Shown here in pieces: positions 44,905-53,420 of a stretch of 64,000 nucleotides of DNA. Position 1 is the first letter of the stretch. Every line of letters starts with the position of its first letter. The translations under genes were made by a program, and so were the position numbers. Under the pieces are notes generated by a model. The model was not told the origin of the DNA. It saw only the letters and a list, made by a program, of their open reading frames with translations, and made no database searches. This DNA is from Novosphingobium sp. ZN18A2 (lineage in GTDB: Bacteria > Pseudomonadota > Alphaproteobacteria > Sphingomonadales > Sphingomonadaceae): positions 434,001 to 498,000 of the forward strand of contig NZ_CP136651.1 in NCBI RefSeq assembly GCF_036784765.1, read 5' to 3'.

Positions 44905-47541
44905 ATGAAGATCACGCAGACGAGTTCGTTCCTTGCCATGGCCGTTGCGCTGTCAATGACCGCGCCGGTTGCGGCCCATGCCGCAGAAGCCGATGCCGGA
45001 CCTGCAACCACTACCGCCGCCGATGCTGCCGCAGCCGCGAGCATTGCCGATCCCGGGGAAGCCATTGTCGTCACCGGCGTTCGCGGCGAACCGCGCAGCG
45101 CAATCGATTCGCCAGTCCCGGTCGACGTCTTTTCGGCCAAGGATCTGGAACAGGTTTCCTACACCGACACCAACGACGTGCTGGCGACGATCTCGCCATC
45201 CTACACCGTCTCGCGCCAGCCGATTTCCGACGGCGCCACCTTCATCCGCCCGGCATCGCTCCGCGGGCTTCCGACCGACAAGACGCTTGTGCTGGTGAAC
45301 GGCAAGCGCCGCCACCGCGCCGCGCTGGTCCAGATCGGCGGTTCGGGCACGCAAGGTCCGGACATCGCCACGATCCCGTCGATCGCGCTGAAAAACGTGC
45401 AGGTGCTGCGCGACGGTGCGGCGGCGCAATACGGGTCGGACGCGATCGCGGGCGTCATCAACTTCATCCTGAAAGACGATACCCGCGGCCTGGAGATCAA
45501 CGCCCAGACGGGCCAATATTACGCGGGCGACGGCTTCAACTACAATGTCTCGGCCAACTGGGGCATCGGCATTGGCGATCGCGGCTTCATCGACATTTCC
45601 GCCGAATACGAACACGCGGATCGCACGTCACGCGCCACGCAATACTGCGAATCCTATTTCTGCGTGGACACCTATGCCGCGACGCATCCCGATTATGCCG
45701 CGGGCGTGAAGGCGGAATACGGCGACGGCGTGGTGCAACGCTGGGGGCGCCCGAAAAGCGAGGCTGTGCGCGGCTTTGTGAACGCGGGATACGATTTTTC
45801 CGACCAGGCGCAGTTCTACGCTTTCGGAAACTATTCGCGCAGCAAGGCCGTCAGCGACTTTTTCTATCGCTATCCGCACAACGGTACGATCGAATACGTC
45901 CGCAAGCCGGACGGTTCGCTGTGGTGGCCGCTGGACATCTTCCCCGGCGGCTTCACGCCGCAGTTCCGCGGCAAGGTGATCGACTATTCGGGCGTCGCGG
46001 GCCTGAAGGGCGAACTGGGTGACGATTTCACCTATGACGTTTCGGCCCGCTATGGCCGCGACGAGATCGACTATACGATCGATCACACGATCAACCCGTC
46101 GATGGGGCCCGATACGCCCACCAGCTTTGCGCCGGGCAACCTGATCAATACCGAAAAGCAGTTCCAGATCGACCTGACCAAGGGCTTCGACCTTGGCCTG
46201 GAAAGCCCGCTGCTGTTCGCGTGGGGTGGAAGCTACCTTGAGGAATCCTACAATATCGAGCAGGGCGGCGCAGACTCCTATTTCGCCGGACCCTATTCGC
46301 AGCCCGATCCGTGGGGCTTCTGCGCAAGCGGAGCGCCTACGGCGGCAGGTGCGGCCGTGATCGCCAACGGATCGACGCTGAACTGCGCGGACTCGTCCGA
46401 TCCGGTCTATCAGGTCATGGGTGTCGGCTCGAACGGCTTCCCGGGTTATTCGCCAACCTTCTCGGGCATCTACAAACGCCACAGCTATGCGGTTTACGGC
46501 GACCTCAGCACCGACATCACCGACCGGTTGTTTGTTGAAGGCGCGCTGCGCTGGGAAAGCTATTCCGACTTCCCCGAACAGGTCATCTACAAGGTGGCCG
46601 CACGCTACAAGCTGACCGACAGCCTTGCCTTCCGCGCGTCGATGGGCACCGGCTTCCGCGCACCGACACCGGGCCAGCAGGGGACGACCAACGTTTCCAC
46701 CCGCATCAGCGAAACGGGTGAGCCGATTGCCAGCGGCCTGTTCCCGGCGAACAGCGCGGTGGCGGCGGCCATCGGCGCCAGCCCGCTGAAGCCCGAAAAG
46801 TCGGTCAACTACGCGGCGGGCCTTACCGCAAACTTCGGCCAGTTCACGCTGACGCTCGACGGGTACTGGATCAAGCTGAAGGATCGTCTGAACGCGGTTT
46901 CGCCCATCGCCATCGTTGACGACTGCGATACCTCGACACCGGGCATCCAGACCGATTGCGCAGGCTATCGCGGCAACCTGGTGGCGGCGGGCGTGGTCGG
47001 CGCCAACTCGATCGGGCAGGTGCAGTATTTCGCCAACGCCTTCAACACCGTGACCAAGGGCTTCGACCTCGTCGCCAGCTACAACAAGCCCTGGGGCGGG
47101 GGCATGACAACGAAGGCGACACTTGCCCTCAACTATAACGAGACCGATTTCGACGGTTCCGTCAGCTCGATCTTCAACGCCGAGGACCAGTTCGATTTCC
47201 TGAACGGCGTGCCGAAGTGGAAGGGTATCCTGACGCTCAACCACACGATGGGTGCGCTCGGCCTGATGGCGCGCGCGACCTACTACGGACCGTACAAGAA
47301 CTCTGACGGCGGCGCGACGATCACCAAGACGCAGAACTTCGGCGGAAGTGTCTATGTCGATCTCGAGGCGAGCTACACCTTCATGCAGAACTACAAGCTG
47401 TCGGTCGGCGCGCGCAACGTGTTCGACCACTATCCCGACCCGGGCCTGTTCGAGGCGGGCCAGGGGCGGATCTACCGCTCCGATTCCGTCGTCGACTGGC
47501 AGGGCGGCTATTACTACGCGAGCGTCAGCCTGAAGTTCTGA
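44905..47541 (+). CDS. TonB-dependent outer membrane receptor
   Basis: 878 residues. A signal peptide of about 26 residues (cleavage after AHA), a TonB-box-like EAIVVTGVR at 52-60, a plug domain to about 210 (SLRGLPTDKTLVLVNGKRR and VLRDGAAAQYGSDAIAGVIN), and a beta-barrel ending in terminal Phe (SVSLKF). There is no N-terminal signalling (STN) domain, so it cannot talk to a FecR protein in the classical way. Start ATG 44905 has a strong ribosome site. Together with the TSUP transporter and aminotransferase downstream it suggests uptake of an amino or sulfur-containing compound; the ligand is unknown. Confidence 0.93.
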   Translation: MKITQTSSFLAMAVALSMTAPVAAHAAEADAGPATTTAADAAAAASIADPGEAIVVTGVRGEPRSAIDSPVPVDVFSAKDLEQVSYTDTNDVLATISPSYTVSRQPISDGATFIRPASLRGLPTDKTLVLVNGKRRHRAALVQIGGSGTQGPDIATIPSIALKNVQVLRDGAAAQYGSDAIAGVINFILKDDTRGLEINAQTGQYYAGDGFNYNVSANWGIGIGDRGFIDISAEYEHADRTSRATQYCESYFCVDTYAATHPDYAAGVKAEYGDGVVQRWGRPKSEAVRGFVNAGYDFSDQAQFYAFGNYSRSKAVSDFFYRYPHNGTIEYVRKPDGSLWWPLDIFPGGFTPQFRGKVIDYSGVAGLKGELGDDFTYDVSARYGRDEIDYTIDHTINPSMGPDTPTSFAPGNLINTEKQFQIDLTKGFDLGLESPLLFAWGGSYLEESYNIEQGGADSYFAGPYSQPDPWGFCASGAPTAAGAAVIANGSTLNCADSSDPVYQVMGVGSNGFPGYSPTFSGIYKRHSYAVYGDLSTDITDRLFVEGALRWESYSDFPEQVIYKVAARYKLTDSLAFRASMGTGFRAPTPGQQGTTNVSTRISETGEPIASGLFPANSAVAAAIGASPLKPEKSVNYAAGLTANFGQFTLTLDGYWIKLKDRLNAVSPIAIVDDCDTSTPGIQTDCAGYRGNLVAAGVVGANSIGQVQYFANAFNTVTKGFDLVASYNKPWGGGMTTKATLALNYNETDFDGSVSSIFNAEDQFDFLNGVPKWKGILTLNHTMGALGLMARATYYGPYKNSDGGATITKTQNFGGSVYVDLEASYTFMQNYKLSVGARNVFDHYPDPGLFEAGQGRIYRSDSVVDWQGGYYYASVSLKF

Positions 47542-47850
47542 TCGCTCTTGGCATACCTCCCGGTGTGGCAAGCAGCGATGCGCGCCGCACCGGGATTACC
47601 GGGATGAGGCTCTTGGAAACCGGACCGACTGAAATCGTAACGGACGACGACCCGCCGAGGCGGGTGGCCAGGAGCCTTGCACAGTTGCGGAGCCCGGACC
47701 GGATGAGGGCGGTCCGGGCTCCGCTTCCTCGCCTTTGGCACGTCCCGCGACGCGGGATCTTACTTCGGGAAATCGCAATATGACGTCAATTTCGGTCGTA
47801 CAGACCGGGCGCGAGCGCACGCCGCTTCCGCCCACAGCCGGACGGAGGGC
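47542..47850 (+). other. 309-base gap between TonB receptor and TSUP genes, with strong hairpin
   Basis: Contains a 14-bp perfect stem (47687-47700 with 47711-47724) around a 10-base loop, followed by TTCCTCGCCTTT, a weak terminator-like or attenuator-like structure. The rest shows no protein-coding frame or recognisable riboswitch. A GGAGGG ribosome site ends it. Confidence 0.5.
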
Positions 47851-48687
47851 ATGATGCCGGCGAACGATCTCCTCCACTGGACATATACCATCGCCCTTAT
47901 GCTCGTCGCGGGCGGGCTGGCGGGTTTCGCTGCCGGCCTGTTCGGGATCGGCGGCGGCTTTGTTGTCGTGCCCGCGCTGCTTGCCATGCTGCCGCTGCTG
48001 GGCGGATCGCCGAATGAAGTGGCGCACGTGGCGATCGGCACATCGCTGGCGACCATCGTCGTCACCTCGCTGCGTTCGGTCCAGGCCCATGCCCGGCGCG
48101 ATTCGGTCGACTTCGCGATGCTCAAGACCTGGGCGCCGTGGATCGTGGCCGGGGTGGGTGCGGGCGTTCTGCTCGCCTCGCGCATCAGCAGCCAGGGTCT
48201 TGTCATCATATTCGGCGTGGGCGTTATCCTGATGGCGCTGCATTTCCTGTTCCCGGTGCTGAAGGGGAGGCATCTGTCGGACGACCTGCCCAGCGGCGTC
48301 GGCCGCGCGGCGATCGCCACGGGGCTCGGAACGTTTTCCTCGCTGCTGGGCATCGGCGGCGGCACGATAACCACCATCGTGATGACGCTTTGCGGCCGCA
48401 CCATCCACCGCGCGATCGGCACGTCTTCGGGCGTGGGCTTCATCATCGCGGTTCCGGGCATGATCGGGTTCATGGCGATCGGTCTGGGATCGCACGACCT
48501 GCCGACCGGATCGATCGGATATGTCAACGTGCCAGCCGCGCTGGCCATCATCGCGACCTCTATCTTCACCGCGCCGGTCGGCGTGGCGGCTGCCCACAAG
48601 CTCAGCCCGCCGCTGCTCAAGCGCATCTTCGGCATCTACCTGCTCCTGATCGGATACCTGATGATCCGCAGGGGCCTTGGCTTTTGA
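47851..48687 (+). CDS. TauE/SafE (TSUP) family membrane transporter
   Basis: 278-residue inner membrane protein. It has two homologous halves with GFAAGLFGIGGGFVVVPALL near 25-45 and LGTFSSLLGIGGGTITTIVM near 160-180, the hallmark of the sulfite exporter TauE/SafE family, and about eight hydrophobic segments. Members export sulfite or sulfoacetate or take up organosulfur compounds. ATG 47851 and the next ATG at 47854 are both possible. Followed 34 bases later by the Tat-signal aminotransferase. Confidence 0.87.
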   Translation: MMPANDLLHWTYTIALMLVAGGLAGFAAGLFGIGGGFVVVPALLAMLPLLGGSPNEVAHVAIGTSLATIVVTSLRSVQAHARRDSVDFAMLKTWAPWIVAGVGAGVLLASRISSQGLVIIFGVGVILMALHFLFPVLKGRHLSDDLPSGVGRAAIATGLGTFSSLLGIGGGTITTIVMTLCGRTIHRAIGTSSGVGFIIAVPGMIGFMAIGLGSHDLPTGSIGYVNVPAALAIIATSIFTAPVGVAAAHKLSPPLLKRIFGIYLLLIGYLMIRRGLGF

Positions 48688-48721
48688 TCACCCGTCCGCT
48701 CACCGACGAAAGGAACAAATC

Positions 48722-49906
48722 ATGACGGATACCCTTGTCGCACCGGAGCCGACCCTTGCTCCCGAACATGAGGAAGAACTGGTCAGCCGTGGCTATTCGC
48801 GGCGGCAGGCCGCCCGCATCGCGACGCTCTTTGCGGTGGGCGCGGCGATCCCGCGCATGGCCCAGCCCGCTTTCGCCCAGCAATCGGCCAAGGCGGTGAT
48901 CGGCGCGGTTCGCATCGCTTCGAACGAATGCTGGACCGGCCCCTTCCCCGAAGGCGTTGCCGCGGCGACCAGGAACGCGATCCTTGGCAACCGCTATGAA
49001 CCGGACAACGACCACCAGAAGCTGTTCGAGGCGGTGGCCAAGGTCGAGGGCATCCCGGTGGAAAGCATCCTCGCCTGGCCGGGGTCGAGCGATCCGCTCA
49101 GCCGGTCGGTCATCACCTTCTGTTCGCCAAAGCGCGCGCTCGTCACCGCCAATCCCAGCTATGAGCAGGGCTGGCGCACCGCGCAGTGGCTGGGCGCGAA
49201 GCTGACCCGCGTGCCGATGACGCCGGACCATCGCCACGACGTGAAGGCCATGCTGGCCGCAGAGCCGAACGCGGGCATGTTCTACATCTGCTCGCCCAAC
49301 AACCCGACCGGCACGGTAACGCCGCTGGAAGACGTGAAGTGGCTGCTGGCGAACAAGAAGCCGGATTCGATCGTGGTGGTGGACGAAGCCTATATCCACT
49401 GGACCGACGTTCCGCGCGCCGCGAAACTTGCCGCCTCGCGAGACGACATGCTGGTTCTGCGCACGTTTTCGAAGCTGTTCGGCATGGCCGGGATGCGCCT
49501 GGGGCTGACCATCGGCAGCAAGAAGCTGTACGAAAAGATGATGCGTTACGACGGCGGGCAGGTGACGTTCATGCTGCCGACGACCGCCGTCGCCTGCGGC
49601 ACCGCCTGCATCACCATGGATGACAAGATCGCCAGGCGTAAGGCGGAAATGATCGCTTCGCGCGACATGACGATGGCGCACCTGAAAAAGCGGGGCATCC
49701 CCTATATCCCGTCCGAAGCGAATATGTTCATGATGGACTGGGGCAAGGGCAAGGACCCCAAGGCGATGCAGGCCGCCATGCTTGAACAAGGCGTGCAGAT
49801 CGGCCGTTCGTGGGACTTCTATCCGACGATGAGCCGCGTCACCGTCGGCTCGTACGAGGAGATGCAGAAGTTCTGTCTGGCCCTGGATAAAGTCCTGATG
49901 GCCTAG
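48722..49906 (+). CDS. PLP-dependent aminotransferase (HisC-like) with Tat-type signal
   Basis: 394 residues. The catalytic fold is that of histidinol-phosphate-type aminotransferases: PLP lysine Lys251 in LRTFSKLFGMAGMRLG, SPNNPTGTV and VVVDEAYIHW. Unusually the first 53 residues contain a twin-arginine motif (YSRRQAARIA, Arg27-Arg28), a hydrophobic stretch and a likely cleavage site after AFA, which predicts export by the Tat pathway with cofactor bound. AAAGGAAC stands eight bases before ATG 48722. It is the last gene of the receptor-TSUP-aminotransferase group. Its stop shares CTAG with the convergent anti-sigma gene. Confidence 0.88.
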   Translation: MTDTLVAPEPTLAPEHEEELVSRGYSRRQAARIATLFAVGAAIPRMAQPAFAQQSAKAVIGAVRIASNECWTGPFPEGVAAATRNAILGNRYEPDNDHQKLFEAVAKVEGIPVESILAWPGSSDPLSRSVITFCSPKRALVTANPSYEQGWRTAQWLGAKLTRVPMTPDHRHDVKAMLAAEPNAGMFYICSPNNPTGTVTPLEDVKWLLANKKPDSIVVVDEAYIHWTDVPRAAKLAASRDDMLVLRTFSKLFGMAGMRLGLTIGSKKLYEKMMRYDGGQVTFMLPTTAVACGTACITMDDKIARRKAEMIASRDMTMAHLKKRGIPYIPSEANMFMMDWGKGKDPKAMQAAMLEQGVQIGRSWDFYPTMSRVTVGSYEEMQKFCLALDKVLMA

Positions 49907-50613
49907 TTTCTCCAGCCCCGCGCCTTTGCTTCGGCCTCTGCCGAGGCGCTGAGCGCGGGGCCATCGGCCATGTCCTGCGCCGCGGCCATAAGCGCGGCAT
50001 CGGCGCTTCCCGCCTGACGGTATTCGCCCGTTTCGGCCGAGCCTACGCCCATCACCCGGTCAAGCCGCCAGCCCTTGCCGTCGCGGCAGGCGATGCCTGA
50101 CCGGGCCGCGCCGGAAAAGGTGCGGCACAATTCGCCGTGCTTGTCCTTGAAGCTGAGAAGGATGCGCGTTTCCGCGTCGGCGGGCTGCGTCGCGACAAGC
50201 TGGTTGTCGAGCGCGGAAGCAAGCTGCGTTCCCGCATAGCCTTCGCCCGGTCCGGTGCCCTGCCGTCCCAACACCACAGCAAGCACCAGCGACGCGGCCA
50301 GCGCGGGAGCGGCGGCCCAGGTCCAGCGGGGCAGGCGTTTCAGCCCGCGCGCCTGCCTGGCCGCCGCGAAATCGACGACTTCGGCCCCTGCGGTATCGCC
50401 GCCGCCGCGAACCGCTTCTACCAGCCGGTCGGGAACCGGGGCGTCCTTGACCGGCGCGAAGTGCGCGCCAAGCTGGGCGCGCAGCAGGCGGTGCGCTACA
50501 ACCTCTTTCGCCAGCGCCGGATCGGCTTCGACGGCCGCTTCGACGGCGGCCAGTTCGGCCCCGGAAAGCTCGCCGTCGGCATAGGCGGCAATCTGTTCGC
50601 GCGTCACGGTCAT
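49903..50613 (-). CDS. Anti-sigma factor, membrane-anchored
   Basis: 236 residues. The N-terminal 50 residues (QIAAYADGELSGAELAAVEA, then DPALAKEV) resemble the anti-sigma fold that clamps ECF factors, but the zinc-finger HxxxCxxC is absent. One membrane segment lies near 98-116 and a periplasmic part of about 120 residues follows, with Cys residues in ELCRTFSG and GIACRDGKG. ATG 50613 overlaps the sigma stop (ATGA), so the two are coupled. It should hold the sigma of the preceding gene at the inner membrane. Confidence 0.85.
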   Translation of the reverse strand: MTVTREQIAAYADGELSGAELAAVEAAVEADPALAKEVVAHRLLRAQLGAHFAPVKDAPVPDRLVEAVRGGGDTAGAEVVDFAAARQARGLKRLPRWTWAAAPALAASLVLAVVLGRQGTGPGEGYAGTQLASALDNQLVATQPADAETRILLSFKDKHGELCRTFSGAARSGIACRDGKGWRLDRVMGVGSAETGEYRQAGSADAALMAAAQDMADGPALSASAEAEAKARGWRN

Positions 50614-51074
50614 GCCGTTTCTCCCAGCAGCGCGAGCAGCGCATCGCGCCCGCGCACCAGCCGCGAATTGAGCGTGCCCACCGGGCATCCCACGATTTCG
50701 GCGGCCTCTTTGTAGGAATGCCCTTCAACCATTACCAAAAGCACCGCCTCGCGCTGTTCGTCCGGCAGTTTCTGCAAGGCGCGGTCAACGTTCGACAGTT
50801 CCACCTGCGATTCCTGCGCGCCGTCGGCACCGACCGACAGGCCGGCCTCTTCATCCACGAACGACTGCCGCCGCCGCGCTGCCGCCCTTCCTTCGTCGAT
50901 CCACAAATTGCGCATGATCCGGTACATCCAGCTGTCGAGCCGCGTGCCCTCCTGCCACTGGTTGCGGCTGCGGAGCGCGCGTTCGATGGTCATCTGGCAA
51001 AGATCGTCGGCCTGCGTCATGTCGCGCGAAAGACCGGCGGCGAAACGCCGCAGCCTCGGCAACAGTTCGAGCAC
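50610..51074 (-). CDS. ECF RNA polymerase sigma factor
   Basis: 154 residues. Region 2: MTQADDLCQMTIERALRSRN, then SWMYRIMRNLWIDEGRA. Region 4: LPDEQREAVLLVMVEGHSYK and the helix VGCPVGTLNSRLVRGRDAL. No ATG lies in frame upstream of GTG 51074 before a stop, so GTG is the start despite a weak ribosome site. It is first in a two-gene operon with its anti-sigma factor and diverges from the S8 peptidase. A shared promoter-like box lies between them. Confidence 0.9.
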   Translation of the reverse strand: MLELLPRLRRFAAGLSRDMTQADDLCQMTIERALRSRNQWQEGTRLDSWMYRIMRNLWIDEGRAAARRRQSFVDEEAGLSVGADGAQESQVELSNVDRALQKLPDEQREAVLLVMVEGHSYKEAAEIVGCPVGTLNSRLVRGRDALLALLGETA

Positions 51075-51114
51075 TTCGTTTTCGAAACGATCCGACAGTT
51101 TCCTTGCCTTTCCA

Positions 51115-51148
51115 TGGATAGAACGGGCGCGGCGGGACGTTTAATCCA
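51115..51148. promoter_or_regulatory. Bidirectional ECF-like promoter box
   Basis: Minus strand: TGGATTAAACG (51148-51138), 12 bases, CGTT (51125-51122), 48 bases before the sigma GTG. Plus strand: TGGATAGAACG (51115-51125), 12 bases, CGTT (51138-51141), 38 bases before the S8 peptidase ATG. The same box recurs at 52448. If -35 is taken as GATTA, the gap to CGTT is 16 bases, normal for ECF promoters. Likely the target of the adjacent sigma factor, by inference. Confidence 0.55.
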
Positions 51149-51178
51149 CGATACACGAAGAAAATGCGAAGGTGACAT

Positions 51179-52429
51179 ATGCGAAACCGCTTCATCAAGG
51201 CCGGACTGGCCGCGCTGGTGGCGTGCGGAGTGGCCGCGACGCCAGCATTCGCGCAGCTTGGCCTGCCGCAAGTGGGGCAGACGGTTGGCGATACCGTGGA
51301 CCGCACGCTGGGAACGGTGGGCCAGGTGCTTGATCCGGTGGAACGGGATGTCGATGCAATCGGCCGGATTGTCCGTGCGCTGGCGCAGCGGCGCCTTGCC
51401 CGGCTTGACCGGCTGGTGCGCCGCAACCGCGACCGGATAGAGCGCGATGCCGCGGGCGATCCCGCGCGCAAGGGAGAGCTTTTGCTGGTCGATCCCTCTC
51501 CCGAGATGGTGGCACGCGCGCGTGCCGCCGGATTCGCGCCTGCGGGGGAAGACAGGCTGGACGAACTGGGGTTGGTCGTCACCCGGCTGGCGGTGCCGCG
51601 CGGGATGGACCTTGCGCAGGGCGAAAAGGCGCTGGCCCGGCTTTTGCCCGATGCCACGATTTCCGCCGATACGCTGAACTTCCAGTCGGGTGTACGGCCC
51701 GGCGCACGCGGCACGGCGCGCCTTTCCGCTTCCACAAGGACGATCAAAACGCCGGTCGGCATGATAGACGGAGCGCCCGGCGCCACGATCCGGGTCGCGG
51801 CGACCAGGGGATTTGCCAGGGGCGCGCCGGTGCCCAGCAACCATGGCAGCGCGGTCGCCTCGCTGCTCGCTTCCGCCGGGGTGCGCACGATCTATGCCGC
51901 CGATGTCTATGGAACCGATCCGGCGGGCGGCAATGCGCTGGCGATCGCGCGCGGGATTAACTGGTTGCTGGGCCGCGACGCGCGCGTGATCTCGATCAGC
52001 CTTGTCGGGCCGCGCAATGCCCTGCTCGCCCGCGCGGTGAAGGCGGCGCAGAGCAAGGGCGCGGTGATCGTTGCGGCGGTGGGCAACGACGGACCAGCCG
52101 CGCCGCCGTCCTATCCCGCGTCCTATCCCGGCGTTCTCGCCATAACGGCGGTCGACGGGCATGACCGCGCGCTGATCGAGGCGGGGCGCGCCCTGCACCT
52201 CGATTACGCGGCGCCCGGCGCGGACATGCTGGCCGCCGATGCGCGCGGGCGCTGGCGCGGCGTTCGCGGCACGTCCTATGCCACCCCGCTTGCCGCCGCC
52301 CGCGCGGCCGCCGCGCTGGACGGGCACGACGCCGCAAGGCCGGTGTTGGACCGCGAGGCGCGGCACCTGTCGCCGGCATCGGCCTATGGCCGGGGTCTGC
52401 TGTGCGGCACGTGCCGGCGTGCCCGCTGA
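51179..52429 (+). CDS. Secreted S8 (subtilisin-like) serine peptidase
   Basis: 416 residues. A signal peptide is cleaved after AFA near residue 25. A helical N-terminal region (about 30-95, rich in Arg) comes before the peptidase fold. The catalytic triad is Asp197 (VGMIDG), His222 (SNHGSAV) and Ser366 (RGTSYATP), with Asn303 in AAVGNDG for the oxyanion hole. It is small and compact for the family, without further C-terminal domains. It diverges from the ECF sigma/anti-sigma pair and may serve that regulon; cleavage of the anti-sigma is possible but not shown. Confidence 0.9.
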   Translation: MRNRFIKAGLAALVACGVAATPAFAQLGLPQVGQTVGDTVDRTLGTVGQVLDPVERDVDAIGRIVRALAQRRLARLDRLVRRNRDRIERDAAGDPARKGELLLVDPSPEMVARARAAGFAPAGEDRLDELGLVVTRLAVPRGMDLAQGEKALARLLPDATISADTLNFQSGVRPGARGTARLSASTRTIKTPVGMIDGAPGATIRVAATRGFARGAPVPSNHGSAVASLLASAGVRTIYAADVYGTDPAGGNALAIARGINWLLGRDARVISISLVGPRNALLARAVKAAQSKGAVIVAAVGNDGPAAPPSYPASYPGVLAITAVDGHDRALIEAGRALHLDYAAPGADMLAADARGRWRGVRGTSYATPLAAARAAAALDGHDAARPVLDREARHLSPASAYGRGLLCGTCRRAR

Positions 52430-52447
52430 ATTTTTTTCGGATCGGGA

Positions 52448-52474
52448 TGAATTAAACGGCGCGGGCGGTCCGTT
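52448..52474 (+). promoter_or_regulatory. Second copy of the ECF-like promoter box
   Basis: TGAATTAAACG (52448-52458), 12 bases, CGTT (52471-52474). It matches the box at 51138-51148 in 10 of 11 bases with identical spacing. It stands 56 bases before the ATG of the secreted Gly/Ser/Ala-rich protein. Confidence 0.55.
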
Positions 52475-52530
52475 GTCCTCTTGTCAGACGGCTGGATGCC
52501 GTTGTCGGAAAGACGAAAGGACATAATGTC

Positions 52531-53229
52531 ATGCGTAAGATCATCACAGCATCCGCACCGCTCTTCGCCCTCGCGCTCGCCGCGTCACCGGCCCACGCCC
52601 AGCTGCTGGGCGGTGGCGGCCTTGGCGGTGCCATCGGTGGCACGATTGGCGGAACGCTGGGCGGCGCGATGGGCCCCATGGGCCCCGCCTCCAATCCGGT
52701 GGGCACGATCGGATCGGCTGCCAACGGCACGCTGCACGGGACGGTGAACGGATCGGCCTCGCGCAACGGAAGCACCACGGTTGATCGCCACAGCGGCCAC
52801 GTGAGCACCAGCCAGAGCGCGGACGGCAACGGTTCGGCCAGCGTCGCGCCAAGCCTTGCGACCCCGGTCAGCAGCCTGACGGGCAGCGCATCGGGCAGCG
52901 GCAGCGCCAATGCCTCCGGCAGCGCCAGTGCCGATCTTGTCGGCACCGATCAGCTGCGCAGCACCGCCGGTCAGGCGCTTGGCACCACGGCGTCCGTTGC
53001 CGGGCGTGCGAAGGGCGCCGCCATGGCCGGGGCCGCCCGCGCCAAGGGAGTGGCTGCTTCGGCGGCTGGCCGCGCAAAGGGTGCCGCCGCCGCGACCGCG
53101 GGCCGTGCACAGGGCGCAGCGGGCAGCGCGGTCTCCACGGCGCAGGGCGCGACGCCCGACGTTTCGCTGAGCGGCAGCGCCTCGGGTTCGGCCAGTGGGT
53201 CCGGCCAGGTTGCCGGCGGCACCAACTGA
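52531..53229 (+). CDS. Secreted Gly/Ser/Ala-rich low-complexity protein
   Basis: 232 residues. The signal peptide is cleaved after AHA near residue 23. The mature protein begins with Gly-rich LGGGGLGGAIGGTIGGTLGG, continues with Ser/Asn/Gly-rich stretches, then four alanine-rich repeats with a GRAKG or GRAQG core (about 155-200), and ends in GSASGSGQVAG. No known domain. The Gly-rich start and basic repeats suggest a surface, matrix or pore-like structural role, but this is only a description. AAAGGA precedes the start. It is preceded by the same promoter box as the sigma operon and the S8 peptidase. Confidence 0.75.
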   Translation: MRKIITASAPLFALALAASPAHAQLLGGGGLGGAIGGTIGGTLGGAMGPMGPASNPVGTIGSAANGTLHGTVNGSASRNGSTTVDRHSGHVSTSQSADGNGSASVAPSLATPVSSLTGSASGSGSANASGSASADLVGTDQLRSTAGQALGTTASVAGRAKGAAMAGAARAKGVAASAAGRAKGAAAATAGRAQGAAGSAVSTAQGATPDVSLSGSASGSASGSGQVAGGTN

Positions 53230-53420
53230 CCGTTGCGGGCCAAATAACGGTTGCGGGGATGAACGGACCGGCCCGCGAAGAGGCCGGCCGTACCCCGTTT
53301 GCGCGGAGCCGGTTCCTCCCGTCCCCCCTGTCAAACGGCTGACGCGCATAAAGCATCGGCCCCGTCCGGTTCTTCAACCGGGCGGGGCCGACTTACGTGC
53401 AACGCCTATGTCTCGTGAGG

